The position numbers were made by a program, and so were the translations under genes. The notes below the pieces were generated by a model. It was not told where the DNA came from and searched no databases. It saw nothing but the letters and a program-made list of their open reading frames with translations. Of a DNA stretch of 64,000 nt, positions 14,552 to 21,996 are shown piece by piece. The stretch is from an uncultured Peptostreptococcaceae bacterium. Its GTDB lineage: Bacteria > Bacillota > Clostridia > Peptostreptococcales > Anaerovoracaceae. How positions within the stretch are numbered: the first letter of the stretch is position 1; each line of letters opens with the position of its first letter. The stretch covers positions 1-64,000 of the forward strand of contig CAJOKT010000005.1 of assembly GCA_905235115.1 (NCBI GenBank), in the 5' to 3' direction.

Positions 14552-14557
14552 AAACAA

Positions 14558-14643
14558 GTTGAATTACGGGCGGTCCTCTGGGAGCCTACGCGTGAAAGTT
14601 TTAGGCGCGGCCATGAACGTCTTTGAGGGAAGGAGGAATAATA
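14558..14643 (+). promoter_or_regulatory. rplS 5' leader, possibly autoregulatory
   Basis: The leader between promoter and rplS is GC-rich and can pair internally (for example GGCGGTCC... with GGCGCGGCC region). Ribosomal protein L19 leaders are known in Firmicutes, but I could not verify the consensus. Confidence 0.3.
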
Positions 14644-14991
14644 ATGGACCTCATTAAATCGATAACGAAAGATTACGAGAGGAATGACATCCCGAGCTTT
14701 GGTATCGGCGACACAGTTCGCGTGCATATCAAGATCAAAGAAGGCAACCGCGAGAGGATCCAGGTCTTCGAAGGGTTCGTCCTTAAGAAGCAGAACGGCG
14801 GAGTTTCAGAGACTTTCACAGTAAGAAAGATCTCCAACGGAGTTGGAGTGGAGAAGACTTTCCCCATCAACTCACCCAAGATCGAAAAGATAGAAGTCGT
14901 CAGGAGAGGAGACGTAAGGAGAGCTAAGCTCAACTACATGCGTCAGAGAACCGGCAAGTCCGCCAGGATCAAGAGCAAGGAAACACTCTAA
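14644..14991 (+). CDS. rplS: 50S ribosomal protein L19
   Basis: The 115-residue product matches L19 along its length: the N-terminal helix, [44 protein letters not shown] and [10 protein letters not shown]19 sits at the 30S-50S interface. ATG 14644 follows AGGAGG by six bases. The gene is monocistronic here, whereas it often follows trmD in Firmicutes. A terminator follows. Confidence 0.98.
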   Translation: MDLIKSITKDYERNDIPSFGIGDTVRVHIKIKEGNRERIQVFEGFVLKKQNGGVSETFTVRKISNGVGVEKTFPINSPKIEKIEVVRRGDVRRAKLNYMRQRTGKSARIKSKETL

Positions 14992-15001
14992 GTCATTTCC
15001 G

Positions 15002-15027
15002 GCCCGCAGCGCAAGCTGCGGGCTTTT
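15002..15027 (+). terminator. rplS terminator
   Basis: GCCCGCAGC, loop GCAA, GCTGCGGGC, then TTTT. Confidence 0.92.
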
Positions 15028-15045
15028 GCATATGTGGCAGAAACG

Positions 15046-15075
15046 TTGACAGAAGACTGGATACGAAAGTACAAT
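15046..15075 (+). promoter_or_regulatory. Strong promoter-like site without an evident gene
   Basis: -35 TTGACA (15046-15051), 18 bases, -10 TACAAT (15070-15075). No reading frame starts nearby. The next gene is 278 bases downstream and has a second promoter of its own. Confidence 0.5.
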
Positions 15076-15204
15076 CACCGTTATAGAGAACATAGTGCCT
15101 CAATATAAAAGGTGTTTTGACGGCTGCATATGGCAAGATTGGGCCGGTATGGAATTGCATCGGGGGCGAACCTGACGCAGCATCCATTTTAAAAGAAACT
15201 TTTT
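15076..15204. other. Transcribed spacer or small RNA candidate
   Basis: About 130 bases follow the TTGACA promoter, with no coding signal, and run into AAAAGAAACTTTTTTT at 15191-15206. This could be a small RNA or a distal aroF leader. I see no known motif. Confidence 0.3.
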
Positions 15205-15233
15205 TTGTAAAACAGATGTACAGAGGTTATAAT
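15205..15233 (+). promoter_or_regulatory. Promoter of the shikimate/NPN operon
   Basis: -35 TTGTAA (15205-15210), 17 bases, -10 TATAAT (15228-15233). The leader to the aroF start at 15353 is about 110 bases and holds CGGACCT (15241-15247) complementary to AGGTCCG (15281-15287), then CAGCTTTT, so attenuation is possible. Confidence 0.65.
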
Positions 15234-15352
15234 ATCTTATCGGACCTATCATCTGTGCTGTGATCTGATGCGGTCGCTTCAGGTCCGGCAGCTTTTAATA
15301 ATTTGGAAACTGTTCAGCCATGTTATGTTTTGCGCTGAAACAAGGAGAAGAT

Positions 15353-16195
15353 ATGCCTGAGTTTAAAGACGCACTAACAAAAGATACATTCGGAGCTGCC
15401 GGAAGGCATTCCCACCCGGATGACACCGTTATCGAGGTCAGAGATCTGAAGATCGGAGGCGGGGAACTGACCGTTATCGCCGGGCCATGCTCGGTGGAAT
15501 CCCGGGAGCATATACTCAAGATAGCCGGCGAGATAAAGGACGCTGGAGCCTGCATCTTGAGAGGCGGCGCTTTTAAGCCCAGAACATCGCCCTACAACTT
15601 CCAGGGACTGGGAGAGGAAGGACTTCACTTCCTGGCGGATGCAGGGAAAGCTTTTGATATGCCCGTAATAAGCGAGATCACCGGCGTCAGCCAGATCGGA
15701 CTTTTCGGAGATGTGGACATCATCCAGGTGGGCGCCAGAAACATGCAGAACTTCGAACTTCTCAGAGAGGTTGGAAGGCTGGGCAAGCCGGTGCTTATCA
15801 AGAGGGGATTCTCCAACACTCTGCGCGAACTGATCTTCGCTGCCGACTACGTCATGAACGAGGGGAACCCAAACGTGATCCTCTGCGAGAGAGGCATCAG
15901 GACCTTCGAGACATATACAAGGAACACTCTGGACCTGAGCGCTGTACCTGTGCTCAAAAAACTCACCCACCTTCCCGTGATCGTGGACCCCAGCCACGCC
16001 ACGGGCAGATCGGAATTCGTGGAACCCATGGTTCTCGCTGCAGTGGCTGCAGGTGCTGACGGCATCATGATAGAAGTCCACGATGATCCTGCACATTCTC
16101 TGACAGACGGAAGGCAGGCAATCGATCCTGAAGCCTTCAGGAAACTGGTATCAAGGGCAAAAGCCGTAAAGGCCGCACTCAAAGAGGGAAAGTGA
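15353..16195 (+). CDS. aroF: 3-deoxy-7-phosphoheptulonate (DAHP) synthase, AroF type Ibeta
   Basis: This enzyme condenses phosphoenolpyruvate and erythrose 4-phosphate, the first step of the shikimate pathway. Visible signatures are [10 protein letters not shown] (metal-binding Cys), [42 protein letters not shown] and [12 protein letters not shown]. The 280-residue length fits the Ibeta core. The N-terminal ~35 residues are shorter than the usual ferredoxin-like regulatory domain, so allosteric feedback through that domain is not expected. ATG 15353 follows AAGGAG. The in-frame ATG 33 bases earlier lacks such a site. It is the first gene of a tightly overlapping operon, and its TGA overlaps the aroA ATG. 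Confidence 0.95.
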   Translation: MPEFKDALTKDTFGAAGRHSHPDDTVIEVRDLKIGGGELTVIAGPCSVESREHILKIAGEIKDAGACILRGGAFKPRTSPYNFQGLGEEGLHFLADAGKAFDMPVISEITGVSQIGLFGDVDIIQVGARNMQNFELLREVGRLGKPVLIKRGFSNTLRELIFAADYVMNEGNPNVILCERGIRTFETYTRNTLDLSAVPVLKKLTHLPVIVDPSHATGRSEFVEPMVLAAVAAGADGIMIEVHDDPAHSLTDGRQAIDPEAFRKLVSRAKAVKAALKEGK

Positions 16196-17436
16196 TGGAC
16201 GCAAGGATCCTGGAACCGATCAAAGGCGGAGAAATAACCGCTCCGGAATCCAAATCTCACGCGGTAAGGATCGCATTTGCTTCCGCTCTTTCCGGCAGGG
16301 CGCCCGATGCGGTAAGAGGAACATCGATGGACGTCAGGGCTGCCCTCAGATGCTCGGAAGCAGTGAGGGAAGCTCTCGAAGGAAGGCCTGTTCAGGAGGT
16401 TTCCTCCGGCGAGAGCGCGCTGACCTTTCGTATACTGCTTCCCGTCATGGGGGCAATCGGCGCTCCTGTTACGGTCAGGGAGGAAGGAAGCCTGAGGAGC
16501 AGGACATCAAAGGTCTTCATGGATCTGCTTGAGGCCCATGGGATGAGGATCGAAACACGGGGAGAGGGACTTATAAGGCTGACGGGAAAGTTGAGCCCCG
16601 GGACCTACAGGCTGCCAGGCAATGTATCATCCCAGTTCGTAACGGGACTTATGTTCGCTCTTCCGCTCCTTAGGGGGGACAGCAGAATAGCGATCGACGG
16701 CTCCCTTGAGTCGGAGCCCTACGTCAGGATGACCGCGGATGTGCTGCGGCGCAGCGGAATAGATATAGAAGAGGATAAGAACGGATATTTTGTGAAGGGA
16801 AGCGGCAATTACAGTCTTCCCGGGGGAGAGGTCCCCGAAGGGGACTGGTCCGGGGCGTCCTTCTGGATCTTTGCCGGAGCATGTCTTGAGAGAGGCAGGT
16901 CCGTCACGGTGAGGGGACTGAATACAGAGTCCCTTCAGGGTGACAGAGCTGCGCCGGACATGCTGGACCGCATGGGTGCGGATATCGCTATGGGCGTTGA
17001 TCTGATCATCGTATCCGGCGGAGAACTTCACGGCATCGAGAGGGATATGTCCCAGACGCCGGACCTGGTGCCGGCTGCTGTTCCTGCAGCATTGAGCGCG
17101 AATGGGATCTCGGTGATGCGGGGCATAAGACGTCTGAGACTCAAGGAGAGCGACAGACCCGGATCCATAGCAGATGTGATCGCCTGTCTCGGGGGACGAA
17201 CCCGTGGCACAGAAAACAGCCTGATGATACCGGGTCAGAGGCTGAAGGGAGGAGAGGTCTTTTCCTTCAACGATCACAGGATCGCCATGATGACAGCATG
17301 CATGAGAGTCGTGTCGGATGGACCTGTGACCGTCAGAAACGCTGAGGCGGTGGGGAAGTCGTACCCGGAGTTCTGGGAGGACTATGCTGCTTTGGGCGGG
17401 AAATTGGAGTTTACGGATGAAGATACTGGTTATTAA
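16195..17436 (+). CDS. aroA: 3-phosphoshikimate 1-carboxyvinyltransferase (EPSP synthase)
   Basis: The 413-residue protein has SKSHAVRIAFASAL at the start (phosphoshikimate site), the GNVSSQFVTGLMFALPLL loop, QTPDLVPAAVPAAL, RLKESDR and FNDHRIAMM, all typical of EPSP synthases. It joins shikimate 3-phosphate and phosphoenolpyruvate. Start ATG 16195 overlaps the aroF stop (TGATG). An in-frame GTG three bases earlier is less likely. Its 3' end overlaps the next gene by 20 bases, implying translational coupling through the block. Confidence 0.95.
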   Translation: MDARILEPIKGGEITAPESKSHAVRIAFASALSGRAPDAVRGTSMDVRAALRCSEAVREALEGRPVQEVSSGESALTFRILLPVMGAIGAPVTVREEGSLRSRTSKVFMDLLEAHGMRIETRGEGLIRLTGKLSPGTYRLPGNVSSQFVTGLMFALPLLRGDSRIAIDGSLESEPYVRMTADVLRRSGIDIEEDKNGYFVKGSGNYSLPGGEVPEGDWSGASFWIFAGACLERGRSVTVRGLNTESLQGDRAAPDMLDRMGADIAMGVDLIIVSGGELHGIERDMSQTPDLVPAAVPAALSANGISVMRGIRRLRLKESDRPGSIADVIACLGGRTRGTENSLMIPGQRLKGGEVFSFNDHRIAMMTACMRVVSDGPVTVRNAEAVGKSYPEFWEDYAALGGKLEFTDEDTGY

Positions 17437-18430
17437 CGGACCGAATCTAAACATGCTGGGGATCAGGGAACCGGAGATATACGGCTCTGTAACTCTGGCT
17501 GACATAGAGAAAATGATGCGGGAACATGGGACGGACATTGGCGCGGAACTTAACTTCTACCAGTCCAATCATGAAGGAGACCTGGTGGACAGGATTCAGC
17601 AGGCGTACGGGGCCGAGGACGGCATCATCATAAATGCAGGGGCATACTCCCACACCAGCATCGCCATACTGGATGCGCTTAAGGCGGTGGGCCTCCCCAC
17701 AGTTGAAGTACATATTTCCGACCCGTCCAAAAGAGAGGAATTCAGGAAAAGATCATACTTGTCGGAGTACGCTGTCAAGACCATAGCAGGAAAGGGTCCT
17801 CAGGGTTATCTGGAGGCTCTGGACACGCTGATGAAAGGTGAAAAAACGGGCGACAAGATGATCAGCCTCAGGAAGTTTTTTGAGGAAAACACCCGGGTGG
17901 CGCTGGCTTTCTCGGGCGGCGCGGATTCCTGCTATCTACTGCACATGGCCCGCGAATTCGGGGCGGATGTCACCGCGTATTTCATAAAGTCTCAGTTCCA
18001 GTCCGGCAAGGAGCTTGAGACCGCCCGGGGGTTCGCGGCCAGGGAGGGCGCCGGACTCACGGTGATAGATACAGACGTCTTAAACGTGGGCACCGTGGCA
18101 GACAATCCCCCGGACAGATGCTACCAGTGCAAAACGAACATGTTTCATCTCATGACCGTTCAGGCCGCAAAAGACGGGATCCCTGTCATAATGGACGGGT
18201 CCAACGCCTCCGACAGAGAGGAGAGGAGGCCGGGAATGCGGGCTCTCCGGGAGCAGGGCATCAGATCGCCCTTGAGAGAAGCGGGTTTTACCAAAGGGGA
18301 TGTGCTTGAAAACTCCAGAGCAGAAGGAATTCCGGGATGGGATGCCCCCAAGGTCACATGTCCCGCGGTGAAGCTTCCCTTCGGTGAGAGACTCAGTGTG
18401 GAAAAACTTGAGAAAATAAGATATGAATAA
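17417..18430 (+). CDS. Fusion: type II 3-dehydroquinate dehydratase (AroQ) + shortened LarE sulfur transferase
   Basis: Residues 1-140 are a complete AroQ: NGPNLNMLGIREPEIYGS with the catalytic Tyr 22, NAGAYSHTS, VEVHISD with His 99, and the FRKRSYLS lid. Residues 150-337 are LarE-like, with the PP-loop FSGGADS at 165-171, the PDRCYQC motif (Cys 235, Cys 238), RRPGMRALRE and TCPAVKLPFGERL (Cys 315). Three cysteines in these positions are known from LarE proteins that hold a [4Fe-4S] cluster for sulfur transfer to the nickel-pincer nucleotide, unlike single-Cys sacrificial LarE. The usual ~80-residue C-terminal LarE domain is absent, and the frame ends 8 bases inside larB. Start ATG 17417 follows GGAG and overlaps aroA. 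I see no frameshift at the junction. Fusion of AroQ with LarE is not something I know from characterised proteins. Confidence 0.88.
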   Translation: MKILVINGPNLNMLGIREPEIYGSVTLADIEKMMREHGTDIGAELNFYQSNHEGDLVDRIQQAYGAEDGIIINAGAYSHTSIAILDALKAVGLPTVEVHISDPSKREEFRKRSYLSEYAVKTIAGKGPQGYLEALDTLMKGEKTGDKMISLRKFFEENTRVALAFSGGADSCYLLHMAREFGADVTAYFIKSQFQSGKELETARGFAAREGAGLTVIDTDVLNVGTVADNPPDRCYQCKTNMFHLMTVQAAKDGIPVIMDGSNASDREERRPGMRALREQGIRSPLREAGFTKGDVLENSRAEGIPGWDAPKVTCPAVKLPFGERLSVEKLEKIRYE

Positions 18431-19181
18431 CTACACAGGCAACATCATACAAGCCATAAAAAACGGCAGCATATCCGACGAGGAGGCAGAGCTCCTGCTC
18501 AAAAAAGCCCCCTTCGTGGATCTGGACTTCGCAAAGGTGGACACCCACAGGGCCATAAGGCAGGGGACCACAGAGGTGGTCTACGGGGCGGGGAAGACCG
18601 CAGGACAGATATATAAGATCGCCGAAACACTGGTAAACAGCGGCCAGGAAAGAGTGCTCATCACCAGAATTGACCGCGAAAAGGCAGCCGGTCTGACCGG
18701 CCTTCAAGGGTTCAGATATTTTGAACAGGCGTCCTTAGGCGTTATTGGAGACATGCCCGAGCCCGACGGACTGGGCACCGTTCTTGTGATCACGGCAGGC
18801 ACCAGCGATATCCCGGTGGCTGAGGAGGCTGCCGTCACCCTGGAAGCTCTGGGAAACAGGGTGGACAGGCTTTACGACTGCGGTGTTTCAGGAGTCCACA
18901 GGGTCTTCGGGAATCTGGACCGGATCATGAAAGCCTCCGTCATAGTCTGCATAGCAGGCATGGAAGGGGCTCTTCCCAGCGTTATCGGCGGACTCACCGA
19001 CAGACCGCTGATCGCGGTGCCCACCAGCGTAGGATACGGCGCGTCCTTTGAAGGTCTGGCGGCCCTTCTTTCGATGATGAATTCATGCTCCAGCGGAGTG
19101 TCGGTGGTAAATATCGACAACGGCTTCGGAGCAGGTTACAGCGCATCCCTTATCAATCACATGAAGAGGAAGGAACTTTAG
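18423..19181 (+). CDS. larB: Pyridinium-3,5-bisthiocarboxylate mononucleotide pathway protein LarB
   Basis: LarB carboxylates and hydrolyses nicotinic acid adenine dinucleotide to pyridinium-3,5-biscarboxylic acid mononucleotide, the first committed NPN step. The 252-residue protein has the family N-terminus (DFAKVDTHRAIRQGTTEVVYGAGKT) and the PurE-like C-terminal half (VITAGTSDIPVAEEA, YDCGVSGVHR, VCIAGMEGALPSVIGGL, VPTSVGYGASFEGLAALLSM). ATG 18423 overlaps the fusion gene by 8 bases, and larC starts 2 bases after its stop. Confidence 0.95.
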   Translation: MNNYTGNIIQAIKNGSISDEEAELLLKKAPFVDLDFAKVDTHRAIRQGTTEVVYGAGKTAGQIYKIAETLVNSGQERVLITRIDREKAAGLTGLQGFRYFEQASLGVIGDMPEPDGLGTVLVITAGTSDIPVAEEAAVTLEALGNRVDRLYDCGVSGVHRVFGNLDRIMKASVIVCIAGMEGALPSVIGGLTDRPLIAVPTSVGYGASFEGLAALLSMMNSCSSGVSVVNIDNGFGAGYSASLINHMKRKEL

Positions 19182-19183
19182 CT

Positions 19184-20404
19184 ATGAAGACTCTGTATCT
19201 GGACTGCTCCATGGGAGCGGCAGGCGACATGATAACGGCCTCTCTTCTTGAACTTTTCAAAGACCGGGACGAGATGACGGCGAGGCTGAACGCCATAGGG
19301 ATCCAGGGAGTGGAATACTGCCCTGAGTTCCGTGAGAGTCACGGGATAAAAGCTTCCTGCATGAGAGTGGTCATCAACGGCGAAGAGGAAGAGGAACATG
19401 AGCACCATCATGAGCACCCGGACGGTCATGACCATGACCATGTGCACTCCCACGTGCACAGGTCCCTCAAGGATACAGAAGACCTGATCATGGCCCTGAA
19501 CGCACCGGAAAAAGTAAAAAACAACGCCAAGGCTATCTACAGGATCATCGCCGAAGCGGAGGGCAAAGTCCACGGCCTGGAGCCTGGTGAGGTCCACTTC
19601 CACGAGGTCGGCGCCCTGGACGCGGTGGCGGATGTGATGGCTGCCTGCTTCCTGATGAACGAACTTGATCCTGAACTGGTGGTGGTCTCGCCCCTGAACA
19701 CCGGAAAAGGCACGGTGAAATGCGCTCACGGGGTGCTGCCGGTGCCCGCACCGGCCACGGCCGAGATACTCAGGGGGATGCCATCCTATTCAGACGAGGT
19801 GGAAGGAGAACTTCTGACGCCCACGGGAGCAGCCATAATAAAGTTTTTTGCGGACGGATTCGGGTCCAGACCTGTGATGGATCTGGAATCCACGGGGTAC
19901 GGCCTGGGCGGCAGAACATTCTCCAGACTGAACGCTGTGAGAAGCTTCCTGGGGGAATCCGGGGAAAGAGAAGAGTCCGTTGTGGAGCTTTCGGTGAATC
20001 TGGATGACATGACCCCGGAGAAGATAGGCTACGCCTGGGGAAAGCTGCTGGAGCTGGGGGCTCTGGACGTATTCGCGGTGCCCGTATACATGAAAAAGAT
20101 GCGGCCCTCCGTGATGCTCAAGGTGCTGGTCAGTGAGGAGAAGAGAGACGAGATGGTGCAGGCTCTCTTCAGGTACACGTCCACTATTGGTATCCGTGAG
20201 AACCGGGTCTCAAGATTCGTGCTGAAAAGGGAGATCAGTACGGTGCACACCAGTCTGGGGGAAGTGCGCAAAAAATCATCCCGGGGCTACGGCGTGAAGC
20301 GGGAGAAATATGAATACGAGGACATTGCGGCCATTGCGGAAAGTAAAGACATGACTCTGGATGAGGTAATTGAGATCGTGGAGGCTGAGGACAGTGGCGA
20401 CTGA
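19184..20404 (+). CDS. larC: Nickel-pincer cofactor nickel insertase LarC
   Basis: LarC inserts Ni into the dithio pyridinium nucleotide in a CTP-dependent reaction, completing NPN. The start MKTLYLDCSMGAAGDM is the family signature. A His-rich loop at about residues 71-92 is a likely Ni store. GEVHFHEVGALDAVADV and the C-terminal VNLDDMTPEKIG, KKMRPSVMLKVL and TTSIG-like segments follow. The 406-residue protein is one continuous frame, whereas Lactobacillus larC needs a programmed frameshift to join two parts. It is the last lar gene. No larA apo-racemase is present in the window, so the enzyme served by the cofactor must be encoded elsewhere. Confidence 0.95.
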   Translation: MKTLYLDCSMGAAGDMITASLLELFKDRDEMTARLNAIGIQGVEYCPEFRESHGIKASCMRVVINGEEEEEHEHHHEHPDGHDHDHVHSHVHRSLKDTEDLIMALNAPEKVKNNAKAIYRIIAEAEGKVHGLEPGEVHFHEVGALDAVADVMAACFLMNELDPELVVVSPLNTGKGTVKCAHGVLPVPAPATAEILRGMPSYSDEVEGELLTPTGAAIIKFFADGFGSRPVMDLESTGYGLGGRTFSRLNAVRSFLGESGEREESVVELSVNLDDMTPEKIGYAWGKLLELGALDVFAVPVYMKKMRPSVMLKVLVSEEKRDEMVQALFRYTSTIGIRENRVSRFVLKREISTVHTSLGEVRKKSSRGYGVKREKYEYEDIAAIAESKDMTLDEVIEIVEAEDSGD

Positions 20405-20945
20405 TCATCCGATAATAAAAGGTAAAAAAGTATATCTCAGACCCGTGGAAGAAGGGGATCTGGAGTATTTTGCACGGTGGGAGACGGAGACCCACGTCAC
20501 CTCTTTCTTCACCATGAACGACGGACGGGACCTTAATGAGATCCGGTCCGAGATAGAGGGCAGGGCCCGGGACCCGGCATGCCTGGATCTGACCATATGC
20601 GCTCTTCCGGATAACAGGGTCCTGGGAAGAGTCTATATATCGGCCATAAACCCGCACTACGATTCGATGGATATCTCCAGGATATACATCGGAGACCTAG
20701 AGGAGAGGGGAAAAGGATACGGTGAGGATGCGCTCAGGTGCGCTCTGGAACTGGGATTTTGCCATATGGCGATGGAGAGGATAACTCTGGATTATGTGAA
20801 CTGGAACGATGCAGCCCATGCCTTGTATCTCAAGGTGGGATTCAGGGACGAGGGCAGGATGCGCTGCGCCGGCAAAAAGAACGGCGGATACGTAGATCTG
20901 AACCTCATGTCCATCCTCCGGGAAGAATATGCCCCGACCCTTTGA
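20394..20945 (+). CDS. GNAT-family N-acetyltransferase (RimJ/RimL-like)
   Basis: The 183-residue protein has the RimJ/RimL layout: KVYLRPVEEGDL at the start, acetyl-CoA loop GDLEERGKGYGEDAL near residue 100, and LDYVNWNDAAHALYLKVGF at the C-terminal side. GTG 20394 is chosen because GGAGG lies 9 bases upstream within larC. It overlaps larC by 11 bases and so belongs to the same transcript. The acceptor (protein N-terminus, antibiotic or small amine) cannot be told. Confidence 0.85.
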   Translation: MATDHPIIKGKKVYLRPVEEGDLEYFARWETETHVTSFFTMNDGRDLNEIRSEIEGRARDPACLDLTICALPDNRVLGRVYISAINPHYDSMDISRIYIGDLEERGKGYGEDALRCALELGFCHMAMERITLDYVNWNDAAHALYLKVGFRDEGRMRCAGKKNGGYVDLNLMSILREEYAPTL

Positions 20946-20963
20946 AATTACTGAAAAAACTGC

Positions 20964-20993
20964 TTGCAATGCATTATGGCCCTGTGCTATAAT
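20964..20993 (+). promoter_or_regulatory. rpmB promoter
   Basis: -35 TTGCAA (20964-20969), 18 bases, -10 TATAAT (20988-20993). Confidence 0.75.
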
Positions 20994-21071
20994 GACTTGC
21001 GTTGAGCGTGAGAAAGATTATTGTGAGACATCAGCCGAAAGGCTTGAAATACAGAAAAGGAGGTGCACGGC

Positions 21072-21266
21072 ATGTCAAGAAAATGTGAAGTCTGTGGTAA
21101 GGGACAGGTATCCGGAAACATGGTATCTCACTCAATGAGACACACAAGAAGAAAGTGGAACGCTAACATTCAGAAAGTCAAGATCGTTGATGAGAACGGT
21201 GTTGTCAGAAGAGCTAACGTATGCACTAGATGCCTTAGATCCGGATTAGTAAACCGTGCTCTCTGA
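21072..21266 (+). CDS. rpmB: 50S ribosomal protein L28
   Basis: The 64-residue protein starts MSRKCEVCGKG, keeps SHSMRHTRRKWNANIQKV and ends with CTRCLRSG. The two CxxC pairs mark the zinc-binding (C+) form of L28. ATG 21072 follows AAGGAGG by 8 bases. It has its own promoter and terminator. Confidence 0.97.
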   Translation: MSRKCEVCGKGQVSGNMVSHSMRHTRRKWNANIQKVKIVDENGVVRRANVCTRCLRSGLVNRAL

Positions 21267-21284
21267 TCCTTAAGGACGAAACGG

Positions 21285-21317
21285 ACGCAGCAGATCCCCA
21301 TGGGTGCTGCGTTTTTT
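21285..21317 (+). terminator. rpmB terminator
   Basis: ACGCAGCA (21285-21292) pairs with TGCTGCGT (21305-21312) and is followed by TTTTT. Confidence 0.85.
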
Positions 21318-21341
21318 GTTGTTTTTGGGGCTTCCCGGAGG

Positions 21342-21369
21342 TTGACATAACAATATAATGTGGTAAAAT
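21342..21369 (+). promoter_or_regulatory. tdk promoter
   Basis: -35 TTGACA (21342-21347), 16 bases, -10 TAAAAT (21364-21369). Confidence 0.65.
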
Positions 21370-21388
21370 GTATGTGGGGAGACGTGTC

Positions 21389-21973
21389 ATGGCACAGTTA
21401 TACTACAGATATTCCACAATGAATGCAGGCAAGTCGATAGACCTCATCAAGGTCGCCTACAATTACGAGGAGAGAGGGCAAACCGTTATGTGCCTCATTC
21501 CTGCGGTAGACGACAGATACGGGGTCGGTGTCATCACATCAAGGATCGGCGTCCAGAGGGAAGCCACCGCGGTGAGTGACGATACCAACATACTTGAACT
21601 GTTCATGAAGGAGAACGACAGACATCACATCGACTGCGTGCTGGTCGATGAGTGTCAGTTCCTGAAGAAGCATCATATCCAGGAGCTTGTCGAGATCGTG
21701 GATTCCTGTAATACGCCTGTCATATGCTATGGCCTTAAAAACGACTTTAGGAATGAACTGTTTGAAGGTTCCTACTACATGCTCGTTTACGCGGACAAGA
21801 TCGAGGAGATCAAGACCATTTGCTGGTGCGGAAGGAAGGCTACCATGGTAGCCAGGATCGTGGACGGCAAGATAGTCAAGTCCGGAGACCAGATCGTTGT
21901 CGGAGGCAACGACCTGTACGTGTCTCTTTGCAGGAAACACTATAATGACGGCAGGTTGGGACCTTCTAAGTGA
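21389..21973 (+). CDS. tdk: Thymidine kinase
   Basis: The 194-residue protein is a type II thymidine kinase for dTMP salvage. It has the P-loop YSTMNAGKS at residues 8-16, the DECQFL Walker B motif with the catalytic Glu, the YGLKNDFRNELFEGS lid region, and zinc ligands in TICWCGRKA and LCRKHY. ATG 21389 is set by GGGGAG 8 bases upstream. An in-frame ATG 21 bases earlier overlaps the -10 box and is excluded. The gene ends 23 bases before the next start. Confidence 0.95.
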   Translation: MAQLYYRYSTMNAGKSIDLIKVAYNYEERGQTVMCLIPAVDDRYGVGVITSRIGVQREATAVSDDTNILELFMKENDRHHIDCVLVDECQFLKKHHIQELVEIVDSCNTPVICYGLKNDFRNELFEGSYYMLVYADKIEEIKTICWCGRKATMVARIVDGKIVKSGDQIVVGGNDLYVSLCRKHYNDGRLGPSK

Positions 21974-21996
21974 TAGATATTTAGAAGAGGTACCTA

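Noticed and set aside
19184-20404. Programmed frameshift in larC
   Set aside because: The gene is one continuous frame from start to stop, so none is needed.
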